Origin: Desulfopila sp. IMCC35008
Lineage (GTDB): Bacteria > Desulfobacterota > Desulfobulbia > Desulfobulbales > Desulfocapsaceae
Assembly (NCBI RefSeq): GCF_010646885.2
Contig: NZ_CP050700.1
Span: 2,382,501-2,446,500, forward strand
Reading direction: 5' to 3'
Length of the DNA: 64,000 bases
In this document: piece after piece, positions 38,769 to 47,252 of the stretch
Layout of the letters: every line of letters starts with the position of its first letter
Position numbering within the stretch: position 1 is the stretch's first letter
Made by a program: the position numbers and the translations under genes
The notes under the pieces: generated by a model
Told to the model about the DNA's origin: nothing
Database searches by the model: none
Seen by the model: only the letters and a program-made list of their open reading frames with translations

Positions 38769-39220
38769 CCAAATGGTAAGCTGTCTGATTTTTTCGATGC
38801 GTTGTACAACAAAGTAAACTAGTTTCTATCCTAAAACTCAGGATTCTGTTCAATATCGAGGCGTGGCTACATTATTTACCGCACGCATATGTACGATATT
38901 CGGAGGATAAATAATGTAGCCGGAACGCTGAGATTGGGCAGAAGGGTAGTTTTAGGACGGGAACTAAACTATTATTTGTATTGGCTTGCACATCCCCCCG
39001 ATGGGGGTTGCAGGGGAACCAACACCTTATTCTTGTCTTTTCATGATATTTATCATAGATTGTTGCCCTCGCGCAAAGCAGGCTGGGTGCATGCACCCCT
39101 GTCAAGTCGCCTTTAGGCAGACGAGAGCCTTCTTTTTTTAAATTTCCGTATTGAACGAAAACCCAGGGGTGCTACAATGTATCTCTTCCTTTATCAAAAG
39201 CCTTAACTCACATTACAATC
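38769..39220. other. Structured intergenic region upstream of the lipid cluster
   Basis: 452 bases. Features in order: palindrome GTTGTACAAC near 38810; a perfect 14-bp inverted repeat GGCTACATTATTTA (38865-38878) / TAAATAATGTAGCC (38908-38921) with inner pairing CCG/CGG; CCCCC-GAT-GGGGG near 38995-39007; then a cluster of pairings (GCcCTCG near 39064 with CGAGaGC near 39122; the palindrome GGGTGCATGCACCC at 39085-39098; GCCTTTAGGC) closing onto a T-rich run (39131-39139). All of it lies upstream of the promoter at 39151-39178, so it may be a separate small RNA with its own terminator. No protein-coding frame here looks real. Confidence 0.45.
39151..39178 (+). promoter_or_regulatory. Promoter of the fatty-acid/desaturase cluster
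   Basis: TTGAAC (39151-39156), 16 bases, TACAAT (39173-39178). Predicts a leader of about 35 bases before the ATG at 39221. The same boxes and spacing recur in front of tolQ. Confidence 0.7.
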
Positions 39221-40474
39221 ATGCAAAAAAATCTAGACAGAATTGTCATTACCGGTGTAGGCCTCACCTCGCCAAATGCATCTTCACTCAGTGAATATCG
39301 GCAAAAACTACTGAATGGCGAGAGTGAAATCACGATGCAGGATTTCCGCTACTTTGGTAAGGCACCCGCCGGTCTTTGCACCTTCCCTGAAACAAAATAT
39401 AGAAAAAAGAAAGAAAATAAAAAAGGAACACGCGCCGGCTGTATCGGGGTGTATTGTGCAAACGAAGCATTGCTTGACGCAGGGCTCGAAAAAGACACTT
39501 ACGATCCTTCCACGATCGGTGTTTATATTGGCCTGACTGAGCATGGCACCGTTGAAACAGAAAACGAAGTCTACAATATCAGTCAATATGAATATAATAC
39601 CGATTACTGGACCCATCATCACAATCCACGTACGGTACTTAACAATCCCGCAGGGGAAATAACCCTCAATCTTGGTATAACAGGTCCACATTACTCCATT
39701 GGTGCCGCATGTGCCGCAGGTAACGCATCTCTTATTCAGGCAGTTCAGATGCTGAGACTTGGAGAAATCGATATGGCTCTGGCCGGAGGTATTTCGGAAT
39801 CGACCGGTTCCTTTGGCATCTTTGCCTCCTTTAAGGCCCAGAACGCACTTGGCTCTCATGAAGATCCCAAAAAAGCAAGCCGCCCCTTCGACTTATCCCG
39901 AGATGGCATTGTTATCTCTGAAGGTGGTTGTATATATGTAATGGAACGGCTGGAACGTGCTCTTGAACGAGGAGCCCATATTTACGGTGAAATCATTGGT
40001 TATGCCATGAATTCAGATGCCCGAGACTTTGTGCTGCCATACGGAAAGCGCCAGGCTGAATGCATGAATCTTGCCATCAAGCGGGCGGGGCTGACCGCGA
40101 AGGATATTCACCTCGTCAACACCCATGCAACAGGTACCAAACAGGGTGACGTTGAAGAGTGCAGCGCAATCCGTGAGGTGTTCGGAAATGACAGCTCTGT
40201 TTATGTGAATAATACAAAATCGATTATCGGTCATGCAATGGGAGCAGCCGGAGTCCTTGAACTTGCCGGTAACCTTCCCACCTTCGACGACAACCTCATT
40301 CACCCGACTATTAATGTGGAGAACCTGGATCCTGATTGCGCCCTTAACAATCTTGTTATTAATGAGCCAACCCAGGCGGAGAATATCACAACCATCCTAA
40401 ATAACTCTTTCGGTATGCTCGGCATCAACTCTACGGTGATTGTCAAAAAGCATGAAAGCCAGGCTTTGAGCTGA
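39221..40474 (+). CDS. Beta-ketoacyl-ACP synthase, FabF-like, divergent
   Basis: 417-residue elongating ketosynthase that condenses malonyl-ACP with an acyl chain. Catalytic set complete: Cys164 in GAACAAGNAS, His302 in NTHATGTKQGD, Lys333 and His338 in NNTKSIIGHAMGAAG, that is the Cys-His-His type of FabF/FabB. It differs from housekeeping FabF around the active site (AACAAG instead of TACAT, THATG instead of AHGTS) and has a His-rich stretch (THHH at 131-134). First gene of a six-gene operon with ACP, two CrtI-like oxidoreductases, KR and DH, so it is a pathway-specific synthase. Chain specificity cannot be read off. Confidence 0.9.
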   Translation: MQKNLDRIVITGVGLTSPNASSLSEYRQKLLNGESEITMQDFRYFGKAPAGLCTFPETKYRKKKENKKGTRAGCIGVYCANEALLDAGLEKDTYDPSTIGVYIGLTEHGTVETENEVYNISQYEYNTDYWTHHHNPRTVLNNPAGEITLNLGITGPHYSIGAACAAGNASLIQAVQMLRLGEIDMALAGGISESTGSFGIFASFKAQNALGSHEDPKKASRPFDLSRDGIVISEGGCIYVMERLERALERGAHIYGEIIGYAMNSDARDFVLPYGKRQAECMNLAIKRAGLTAKDIHLVNTHATGTKQGDVEECSAIREVFGNDSSVYVNNTKSIIGHAMGAAGVLELAGNLPTFDDNLIHPTINVENLDPDCALNNLVINEPTQAENITTILNNSFGMLGINSTVIVKKHESQALS

Positions 40475-40622
40475 AAAAAGGACCTGTACTCAAAAAATCC
40501 TTAAAAAGAGTGCCGGTCTATGGTATACAAGGAGTTTTGCAAATCACACCGTATACAGGTGAATGGATATACCGCAAACAACGACATAACCGTCGTGCTT
40601 TAAAGAGAATTTGGAGAAACTG

Positions 40623-40874
40623 ATGACCACCGAAGAGATTAAGGATCTCGTTCTTGAGATCATTGAAGATATTGATGATGAAGCGGATTTTGACAGCCTT
40701 AACCCTGATGAACCGCTCCGTGATCAACTCGATCTCGATTCCATGGACTTCCTCGACATTGTCATGGAACTGAGAAAGAGACACCAGCTACAGATTCCTG
40801 AAGAGGATTACCCACAGCTTGCAACCCTTAATAGTTGTGTCACCTACCTGGAACCCCTTTTGAAAGACGTCTAA
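40623..40874 (+). CDS. Acyl carrier protein, cluster-specific
   Basis: 83 residues from the ATG at 40623, which has TTGGAGA before it; a TTG 12 bases earlier would include that site. Four-helix ACP with the phosphopantetheine serine in LDLDSMDFLD (Ser40) and an acidic surface. It differs clearly from housekeeping AcpP (DSLDTVEL-type). 148 bases separate it from the ketosynthase, then seven bases to the first oxidoreductase. It should carry the growing chain for the enzymes around it. Confidence 0.93.
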   Translation: MTTEEIKDLVLEIIEDIDDEADFDSLNPDEPLRDQLDLDSMDFLDIVMELRKRHQLQIPEEDYPQLATLNSCVTYLEPLLKDV

Positions 40875-40881
40875 CGTATTT

Positions 40882-42273
40882 GTGAAAATCCCTTGTGTCG
40901 TCATCGGCGGCGGTCTTTCAGGGCTCGCCGCCGCTATTCGCCTCGCCCGATTTATCCCCGATGTTGTCCTGCTGGAGCAGCACTCTCGCCTTGGTGGATT
41001 AAACTCTTATTACTATCGCAATAGAACCCTGTTTGAAACCGGTCTGCACGCAATAACAAACTATGCAGAACCCGGAGAAAAAAGAGCTCCGCTCAATCGC
41101 CTTTTCAGGCAATTGAAGTTGAACAGGAAAAACTTTACCCTGCTCCAGCAGAAAACAAGTGAGGTACATTTTTACGGTTGTCAGTCTCTTCTTTTTTCCA
41201 ATGATTTTAATTTACTGGAGAATGAAATAGCCCAAAAGTTCCCAAATTCCATCGACGGTTTTATTCAACTTGTCGATTTTATGCGTGACTTTGATCCTTT
41301 TGTACCCCTCCCTTTTCGCTCCACCCGTCAATTTCTTGCAGAATTGATAAAAGATCCGTTATTGATCGACATGCTCCTCTGCCCACTTATGTATTACGGG
41401 TCCAGCGTCGAGGATGATATGGATCTTTCCCAGTTCACGATCATGTTTCAGGCCATATTCCTTGAAGGTATGTTTCGACCGGAACATAGTATAAAGGAGT
41501 TCCTGGATAGCCTGAAAGAACATTTCGAATCCCTTGGCGGCACTATCCGACTCAGTAGCCGAGTCAAAGGCCTCACACGTGATCATAAAGGTAAACGGGT
41601 ATCCAGGATCATACTGGAATCCGGCGATATCCTTGAAGCGGATTTTATTATATCCACCGCCGGCTACGAAGAGACCTTCGACCTTCTTGATCAAGAATTG
41701 CCTGAAACAAAAGAAGACAGGCTCGGTTTCATAGAATCCATTTACCAATTTCACTCTCAGGACAGGGATCAACTTCCATCAGATAGAACAGTTATTTTCT
41801 ATAACTCAGGTGAAGTTTTCAACTATAGGCAGCCTCAGAGTTTTACCGATTTCAATAGTGGTGTTATCTGCTTCCCCTTTAACTTTGAGAATCTTGTACC
41901 CGGCACTCATGTTGAAATGCGTTCCACCCACCTGGCATCCTATAGACATTGGAAGACCATAAAGGAATACCCACAGAAGTACCTCAAGGAAAAAGAGACC
42001 GCACGTATCCACTCACGTCGTTCTATAGAGAAAATCGTTGGTAAATTAAATGTAAACGTTGTATATGAAGACACTTTCACCCCTCTCACCATCGAGAGGT
42101 ATACAGCAAAGAAAAATGGCGCCATTTACGGCAGCCCCAAGAAAATTAAAGATGGAGATATCGGTCTCGAAAACCTCTTTCTTGCAGGGACAGATCAGGG
42201 TTTTCTCGGGATTGTCGGTTCAATGCTGAGCGGTGTTTCAATTGTGAATCAACATGTTCTCTCCCGGTTTTAG
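40882..42273 (+). CDS. FAD-dependent CrtI/CrtISO-like oxidoreductase (first of two)
   Basis: 463 residues, GTG start. N-terminal FAD fold with VIGGGLSGLAAAIRLA, then EQHSRLGGLNSYYY, and the C-terminal flavin motif NLFLAGTDQGFLGIVGSMLSG. This is the phytoene desaturase / carotene isomerase / retinol saturase type. The flavin motifs look intact. In this operon, without any carotenoid backbone genes (crtB, crtE), the substrate is more likely an acyl-ACP or lipid chain than a carotenoid. It shares only the fold motifs with its neighbour at 42328, so the two are not recent duplicates. Confidence 0.85.
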   Translation: MKIPCVVIGGGLSGLAAAIRLARFIPDVVLLEQHSRLGGLNSYYYRNRTLFETGLHAITNYAEPGEKRAPLNRLFRQLKLNRKNFTLLQQKTSEVHFYGCQSLLFSNDFNLLENEIAQKFPNSIDGFIQLVDFMRDFDPFVPLPFRSTRQFLAELIKDPLLIDMLLCPLMYYGSSVEDDMDLSQFTIMFQAIFLEGMFRPEHSIKEFLDSLKEHFESLGGTIRLSSRVKGLTRDHKGKRVSRIILESGDILEADFIISTAGYEETFDLLDQELPETKEDRLGFIESIYQFHSQDRDQLPSDRTVIFYNSGEVFNYRQPQSFTDFNSGVICFPFNFENLVPGTHVEMRSTHLASYRHWKTIKEYPQKYLKEKETARIHSRRSIEKIVGKLNVNVVYEDTFTPLTIERYTAKKNGAIYGSPKKIKDGDIGLENLFLAGTDQGFLGIVGSMLSGVSIVNQHVLSRF

Positions 42274-42327
42274 AAACTTCAACCTTTATAACCGGTAATA
42301 CTTCCCTCTACTTTCTTATAAGCAGAT

Positions 42328-43731
42328 ATGCCTGTACCATTTTCTGATTGTTCTGACAGTTACGATGTTATTGTCATAGGTTCCGGACTAGGTGGTCTCA
42401 CCACCGCAAATCGTCTTGCCTATTGCGGCCACTCTGTCCTCCTTCTTGAGCACCATCACAGACTCGGGGGACTCGCGACATGGTTTAAGCGAAAGGGCCA
42501 TATATTCGACATTTCCCTGCATGGTTTCCCATTTGGGATGATCAAGACCTGTAAGAAATATTGGAACAGGGAGATCATGGGGTCGATTGTCCAGTTAAAA
42601 AACATCGTTTTTGACAATCCTCAGTTTTCGTTGAGAACAACCTTTGACAAGGATGACTTCACCTCCATTCTCAACATAAAGTTCAAGATTCCACTCACCG
42701 TCATCAACGACTTTTTCACCACTGTTGCCGGAATGAATTTCTACGATGACCAGACCATGACAACCAGGGAACTGTTTGAACAGTTTTTTCCTGGCAGAAC
42801 AGACGTCCACCGGCTTCTGATGGAGCCTATCACCTACGCCAATGGTTCGACACTGGACGATCCTGCAATTACCTATGGCATCGTTTTTTCCAACTTTATG
42901 AACCGCGGTGTATACACCTTTGAAGGCGGAACCGACAAGTTAATTCATATGATGGCGGATGAGTTGGAGAAAAACGGTGTCACCATCAGCACTCGATCCA
43001 GGGTGGACAGGATCGTAACAGAAAAGAATAAGGTTATTGGTGTTGAGGTCGACGGCAGAGTCATCAAAGCTGGTGCCGTCGTTTCCAACAGCGGTATTAC
43101 CAATACTATTCACAACCTTACTGACCGCTCCTGTTTTTCCGATGAATTCATTGAAAGAGCTGATGCTATCAGGGTTAACAATTCAAGTTGCCAGGTATAT
43201 ATCGGGATCAAGGAGGAAGAATCAATCCAAGATGTTGGAGATCTGCTTTTCACCTCTACCAGCGAAGAGTTTGATTCGGCAGAACTGCTTGATCTGCATA
43301 CCCGTTCTAAGACCTTTTCACTCTACTACCCGAAAACACGTCCCGGCCACAACCGCTACACTATAGTAGCTTCGATGAATAGCCGCTATGACGATTGGGC
43401 GACACTAAGCGATGACGAATATCGGGCTGAAAAAGAGAGGATGGCCCAGCGTGCCGTGGAAGATCTTTCTCGTTACCTCCCTGATGTGAAAGGGAAGATT
43501 GACTGGATGGAATCAGCGACCCCACTCACCTTCAACCGTTACACTTTACATACTCTTGGGACCTCTTTCGGAACCAAATTCGAGGGACTTGATATCTCAC
43601 GTTCCATCTTCAAAGAAGTACCAGGTCTTTTTCATGTTGGCTCTGTCGGCATTATTATGTCAGGCTGGCTTGGTGCAATTAATTACGGTGTTATCGTCGC
43701 CAATGATGTGGACACCTATCTCCGCAGTTGA
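42328..43731 (+). CDS. FAD-dependent CrtI/CrtISO-like oxidoreductase (second of two)
   Basis: 467 residues. FAD fold [35 protein letters not shown], the substrate-side segment [18 protein letters not shown], and the C-terminal motif [22 protein letters not shown]. Close in plan to carotene-isomerase/phytoene-desaturase family enzymes, which move electrons by FAD with or without an outside acceptor. It ends in overlap with the next gene's leader, so translation is tightly linked. Two different enzymes of this family in one FAS-type operon is the notable point. Confidence 0.85.
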   Translation: MPVPFSDCSDSYDVIVIGSGLGGLTTANRLAYCGHSVLLLEHHHRLGGLATWFKRKGHIFDISLHGFPFGMIKTCKKYWNREIMGSIVQLKNIVFDNPQFSLRTTFDKDDFTSILNIKFKIPLTVINDFFTTVAGMNFYDDQTMTTRELFEQFFPGRTDVHRLLMEPITYANGSTLDDPAITYGIVFSNFMNRGVYTFEGGTDKLIHMMADELEKNGVTISTRSRVDRIVTEKNKVIGVEVDGRVIKAGAVVSNSGITNTIHNLTDRSCFSDEFIERADAIRVNNSSCQVYIGIKEEESIQDVGDLLFTSTSEEFDSAELLDLHTRSKTFSLYYPKTRPGHNRYTIVASMNSRYDDWATLSDDEYRAEKERMAQRAVEDLSRYLPDVKGKIDWMESATPLTFNRYTLHTLGTSFGTKFEGLDISRSIFKEVPGLFHVGSVGIIMSGWLGAINYGVIVANDVDTYLRS

Positions 43732-43742
43732 AAAGGAAGAAC

Positions 43743-44483
43743 ATGGAAAATTTTTCTGATCAGACAGCGATAATTACAGGAGCAACCCGCGGAATAGGCA
43801 GGGCAATCAGTAAAACACTCCTCAAACGCGGCGCTACGGTCCTTGGTATTTATGGCGGCGACACAAAGGCTGCTGAAGAAATGTCCAACTCTTTTAAGGA
43901 GTACGGTGACAAACTCAGATTGTACCGATGCGACATATCCGACGAAAAACAGGTTACTGCATTTTATACAGAGATAGAACAGACCCATTCCTCAATAGAG
44001 ATTCTTATCAACAATGCAGGTATACGCAGGGATGCTGTCGTCGCCATGATGAAAGGGGAAGACTGGAACAGGGTGATCGATATCAACCTTACAGGTACCT
44101 TCCTGATGTCAAAGCCAGTTATTCCTCTCATGATGAAGAATAAATATGGTCGTATCATTACCATCACATCTCCAGTAGCGAATCTAGGGTTTGCCGGACA
44201 GGCAAACTACGGTGCTTCAAAAGCCGGTCAAATCGCTTTTACCAAATCCCTCGCCAAAGAAACTGCCAAAAAGAAAATTACGGTCAACTGCGTCTCACCT
44301 GGTTTTATCGCCACGGACTTCATCAATGACCTGCCGGCCGAACAGTTAAGTGGATACAAAAAATTGGTTCCCATGAGACGTTTCGGCACAGTTGATGAAG
44401 TTGCTGATGCAGTCCTGTTCCTGGCCTCAAGGCGCGCAGGTTATATCACAGGCTCAGTCCTTGATATCAACGGAGGGTTATAA
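43743..44483 (+). CDS. 3-oxoacyl-ACP reductase, FabG-like
   Basis: 246 residues from the ATG at 43743, preceded by AAGGAAG; a TTG at 43728 is possible. Short-chain dehydrogenase with TGATRGIG (12-19), NNAGI, and the catalytic Ser143, Tyr156 and Lys160. Position 36 or so after the second strand (GIYGGD) lacks the Arg/Ser pattern of a strongly NADPH-specific enzyme, so cofactor choice is uncertain. Reduces the ketosynthase product; the next gene starts right at its stop. Confidence 0.93.
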   Translation: MENFSDQTAIITGATRGIGRAISKTLLKRGATVLGIYGGDTKAAEEMSNSFKEYGDKLRLYRCDISDEKQVTAFYTEIEQTHSSIEILINNAGIRRDAVVAMMKGEDWNRVIDINLTGTFLMSKPVIPLMMKNKYGRIITITSPVANLGFAGQANYGASKAGQIAFTKSLAKETAKKKITVNCVSPGFIATDFINDLPAEQLSGYKKLVPMRRFGTVDEVADAVLFLASRRAGYITGSVLDINGGL

Positions 44484-44933
44484 TTGGCAGACTACTCCAA
44501 AGAAGATATATTGCAACGCATACCGCACAGGGAACCTTTTCTCTGGGTTGACCAAATTGAGGCAGTTGAGGGCGATTCCATCGTTACGTCAAAGATAGTC
44601 GCAGATGACCTGGACATCTTCAAGGGACATTACCCTGGTAACCCAATCATGCCCGGCGTTCTGCTCTGTGAAGCCATCTTTCAGTCAGGAGCATTGCTCC
44701 TATGTTATATGCGTGAAAACGGTCGATTTGTAAGTGCAGGTACCGTTCCTGTTATCACCCGAATAGAAGGTGCGAAATTCAAGCGTATAGTGCTGCCTGG
44801 AGACCTTCTGGAAATTAATGTGAAGGTTAAAGAGATTCTCTCCAATGTCTGTTTTATGCGGGGAACCATACGAGTTGACGGTAAGATTGCAGTGCAAACC
44901 AATTTCGCATGTACCGTAACAGATTCGGCGTAA
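44484..44933 (+). CDS. 3-hydroxyacyl-ACP dehydratase, FabZ-like
   Basis: 149-residue hot-dog-fold enzyme. Starts with TTG directly after the ketoreductase stop, with GGAGGG ahead. Motifs: IPHREPFLWVDQI, GHYPGNPIMPGVLLCEA with catalytic His49 and Glu63, and FKRIVLPGDLLEI. Together with the ketosynthase, ACP and ketoreductase it gives a full elongation cycle except for the enoyl reductase, which is absent from the cluster. That gap fits products that keep double bonds. Last gene before the tol promoter. Confidence 0.92.
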   Translation: MADYSKEDILQRIPHREPFLWVDQIEAVEGDSIVTSKIVADDLDIFKGHYPGNPIMPGVLLCEAIFQSGALLLCYMRENGRFVSAGTVPVITRIEGAKFKRIVLPGDLLEINVKVKEILSNVCFMRGTIRVDGKIAVQTNFACTVTDSA

Positions 44934-44994
44934 TTTCAGTTTGTTTCAGTGGTCTGTTTACTATCCAGAAACAGGACAACTGCAAACAGGCATG

Positions 44995-45022
44995 TTGAAC
45001 TTTTACCCAAACCGGGTACAAT
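44995..45022 (+). promoter_or_regulatory. Promoter of the tol operon
   Basis: TTGAAC (44995-45000), 16 bases, TACAAT (45017-45022), leaving about 75 bases of leader before tolQ. Identical in boxes and spacing to the promoter at 39151-39178. Confidence 0.7.
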
Positions 45023-45104
45023 ACCATCGCTGTAAACTGACACTTCATCTTACAGGTCAGTCCCTGGCCAAATTACATAACAACAACCCTAAGGAACAGA
45101 TCAC

Positions 45105-45806
45105 GTGCAGCTTTCCATAACAGATATGATTCTCCATGCAGGACCTGTCGGCCAACTCGTCATGCTGACCCTGCTGATTTTCTCAATCGCCTCCTGGTCC
45201 ATTGTCTTTATGAAATACCGCCTTTTCAAAACTGTCCGGCTGGACAGTTTGGACTTCCTCGACACCTTCTGGTCATCGACCAATTTAAGCGAAGCCTACA
45301 AGGTCGCTGAGGATTTTGAATACAGCCCTGAAGCCGCTGTCTTTGCTACCGGTTATAACGAGCTGCAAAAGATCAACAAGATACGAAATAGAAAGGAAAA
45401 TCAAGAGAGAGGCGAGTCCCTTGATATGCAGCTCGCCACCATGGACAATCTTAAAAGGGCTATTCGTAAAGAGGAAGCAAAACAAATCAACCAGATGGGC
45501 TCTGCCCTTCCCTTTCTTGCCACTACCGGAAGTGCAGCCCCATTTATAGGGTTATTCGGTACCGTTTGGGGCATCATGGTCTCATTTCACGACATAGGCC
45601 AAAGAGGATCCGCATCACTGGCAGTCGTCGCACCCGGTATTTCTGAGGCCCTCGTTGCAACCGCCGCCGGACTCGCCGTTGCCATTCCAGCTGTTATTGC
45701 CTATAACCATTTTGCCAACAAACTTGATTCTATCGGAGATGAAGTGCAGGAATTCAGTACAGATTTTCTCAACCTGGTCGAACGGGATCTGCTCAGCCGG
45801 GTATGA
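45105..45806 (+). CDS. tolQ: TolQ, proton-channel subunit
   Basis: 233 residues, GTG start with AAGGA upstream. Three membrane helices; the MotA/TolQ/ExbB core is in LATTGSAAPFIGLFGTVWGIM and GISEALVATAAGLAVAIPAV. With TolR it uses proton motive force to energise TolA for outer-membrane constriction during division. First gene of tolQ-tolR-tolA-tolB-cpoB-tlyA. Confidence 0.95.
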   Translation: MQLSITDMILHAGPVGQLVMLTLLIFSIASWSIVFMKYRLFKTVRLDSLDFLDTFWSSTNLSEAYKVAEDFEYSPEAAVFATGYNELQKINKIRNRKENQERGESLDMQLATMDNLKRAIRKEEAKQINQMGSALPFLATTGSAAPFIGLFGTVWGIMVSFHDIGQRGSASLAVVAPGISEALVATAAGLAVAIPAVIAYNHFANKLDSIGDEVQEFSTDFLNLVERDLLSRV

Positions 45807-45933
45807 AAAATACGATACGGAAGATCAGACAGGGATGTTAAGTTTCACGGATGTTTGCAGGTAACATTTGTGAGAAAAATGAGCTAATTCCTAACCAGAA
45901 AACACATATAAGAACCGGAAGCACAAGACAACT

Positions 45934-46353
45934 ATGGGTTTTGCAACCAATAACAGAAAAAAGAAACTGGTATCGGATATCAACGTCACTCCTCTTGTCG
46001 ATGTCATGCTTGTCTTACTCATTATTTTCATGGTGACGGCACCGATGATGACCCAGGGACTTGATGTGGATCTCCCCCAAACGACGTCGAAGGCCTTGCG
46101 CCAGGATGAAGACATACACGTTGTCACTATCGATGAGAACGGTAAAATAGAATTGGACGGAACCGAGATGAACCAGGCTGTACTCTTTCAACAGCTTGAC
46201 AAGCTCTCACCGGAACAGAAATCACAACCAATTTATCTCAAAGCAGATAAGAAGGTACAATACGGTGCAGTTGTGAACCTGATGGCCGATATCAAAGCGG
46301 CTGGCTTTGACAAGCTCGGCATGGTAACCAAACCTGCAGAGGAAAAAAAATAA
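45934..46353 (+). CDS. tolR: TolR (ExbD/TolR family)
   Basis: 139 residues: a short cytoplasmic start ([22 protein letters not shown]) with the membrane Asp of the proton path, one helix, and a periplasmic domain. It lies 127 bases after tolQ, a larger gap than usual in tol operons, and three bases before tolA. Confidence 0.94.
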   Translation: MGFATNNRKKKLVSDINVTPLVDVMLVLLIIFMVTAPMMTQGLDVDLPQTTSKALRQDEDIHVVTIDENGKIELDGTEMNQAVLFQQLDKLSPEQKSQPIYLKADKKVQYGAVVNLMADIKAAGFDKLGMVTKPAEEKK

Positions 46354-46356
46354 TAC

Positions 46357-47223
46357 GTGGCACAGCAATACCGGGTGACATATATGACGGGAAACCATTG
46401 GAAAATCCCACTCAATCTGGCAGTAGGATTTCATCTACTCGTTGGGCTTTCCGCCGTCTATCTACCTGATATCTTCGATGTAAAACCGCGATATGAAGAT
46501 ATTTATACGGTCAACCTTGTCAACCTTACTGAACAACCGGCAGCACCTGAGTCAATCAGTGCACCCGAGCCACAGAGTAAACCTCTTCAGGAAACCGTAC
46601 CAGAAAAAGCTGTCTCTGTTGCACCACCCGCACCGGAACCACTAGCCGCTCCGCCTAAAGCTGTATCGATAAAACCTCTTCGGAAAAAGAAGAAAAAGAA
46701 AATTGTCAAAAAGCCGGAGCCACAAAAGACCAACCAGGATGCGCTGAAACGCCAGAAACTTGCTGAGATGCTCAAAGCTCAGCAGGAGGCCGATGAGCAG
46801 GCGAGACTTTTGGCTGAAGAGGCCGCGCGCGAAAAAAAGATGTTGCAGCAGGTTCGCACCAAACCGACGCCCAGGAACACTAATTCAACTGGGGACACAC
46901 CATCTTCCGCCCGTTCAGGCGGACAGTTGAGTTCCATTGAGACACAATATTATGCAACCATAAACTCCCGGCTGCAATCACTCTGGAGCCTTCCCGAATA
47001 CAAAACATGGGATCCTTCACTAAGTGCCAGTGTTGTTATTACTATACGTAAAAATGGAGAGATAGCTGATTCATTTTTTGAAAAGAAATCAGGAGATCGC
47101 ATCTTCGACAGATTTGTCACCAAGACCCTGCAGGACGTCGGGAAACTCCCCCCCATACCGCCTGTCCTTAAAAAGCAGCGTTTGGAGATAGGGCTGATTT
47201 TCTCCCCCGGACAAATAAGATAA
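46357..47223 (+). CDS. tolA: TolA-like energy transducer
   Basis: 288 residues from a GTG; an ATG nine codons later is possible. One N-terminal membrane helix (about 19-37), a Pro/Ala-rich and Lys-rich linker (RKKKKKKIVKKPEP), a coiled coil (about 130-165, RLLAEEAAREKKML) and a C-terminal TonB/TolA domain (about 195-285, YYATINSRLQSLWSLPEY). It is short for TolA, whose helical arm in E. coli is far longer. The setting between tolR and tolB decides TolA over TonB. Confidence 0.9.
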   Translation: MAQQYRVTYMTGNHWKIPLNLAVGFHLLVGLSAVYLPDIFDVKPRYEDIYTVNLVNLTEQPAAPESISAPEPQSKPLQETVPEKAVSVAPPAPEPLAAPPKAVSIKPLRKKKKKKIVKKPEPQKTNQDALKRQKLAEMLKAQQEADEQARLLAEEAAREKKMLQQVRTKPTPRNTNSTGDTPSSARSGGQLSSIETQYYATINSRLQSLWSLPEYKTWDPSLSASVVITIRKNGEIADSFFEKKSGDRIFDRFVTKTLQDVGKLPPIPPVLKKQRLEIGLIFSPGQIR

Positions 47224-47252
47224 TCTTAATTCACATACACAACCTACTACCT

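Noticed and set aside
38993-39020. C5/G5 hairpin as a terminator of the SH3 gene
   Set aside because: No T-run follows, and it is more than 200 bases past the stop.
39060-39140. CGCAAAGC in a folded region, suggesting a c-di-GMP-I riboswitch
   Set aside because: The other conserved parts (GCACAGGGCAAACC-type segment and the GGGTTACCG-type end) are missing, and the region lies upstream of the operon promoter.
39308-39859. Minus-strand frame of 183 codons
   Set aside because: Opposite the ketosynthase whose catalytic motifs are intact in the plus frame.
39221-40474. The ketosynthase as the missing OleA
   Set aside because: It has the Cys-His-His set and 417-residue length of FabF, not the Cys-His-Asn set and shorter length of the FabH-like OleA.
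40882-43731. Two CrtI-like genes as a carotenoid cluster
   Set aside because: No phytoene synthase, GGPP synthase or cyclase in the neighbourhood, and they sit inside an ACP/FAS operon.
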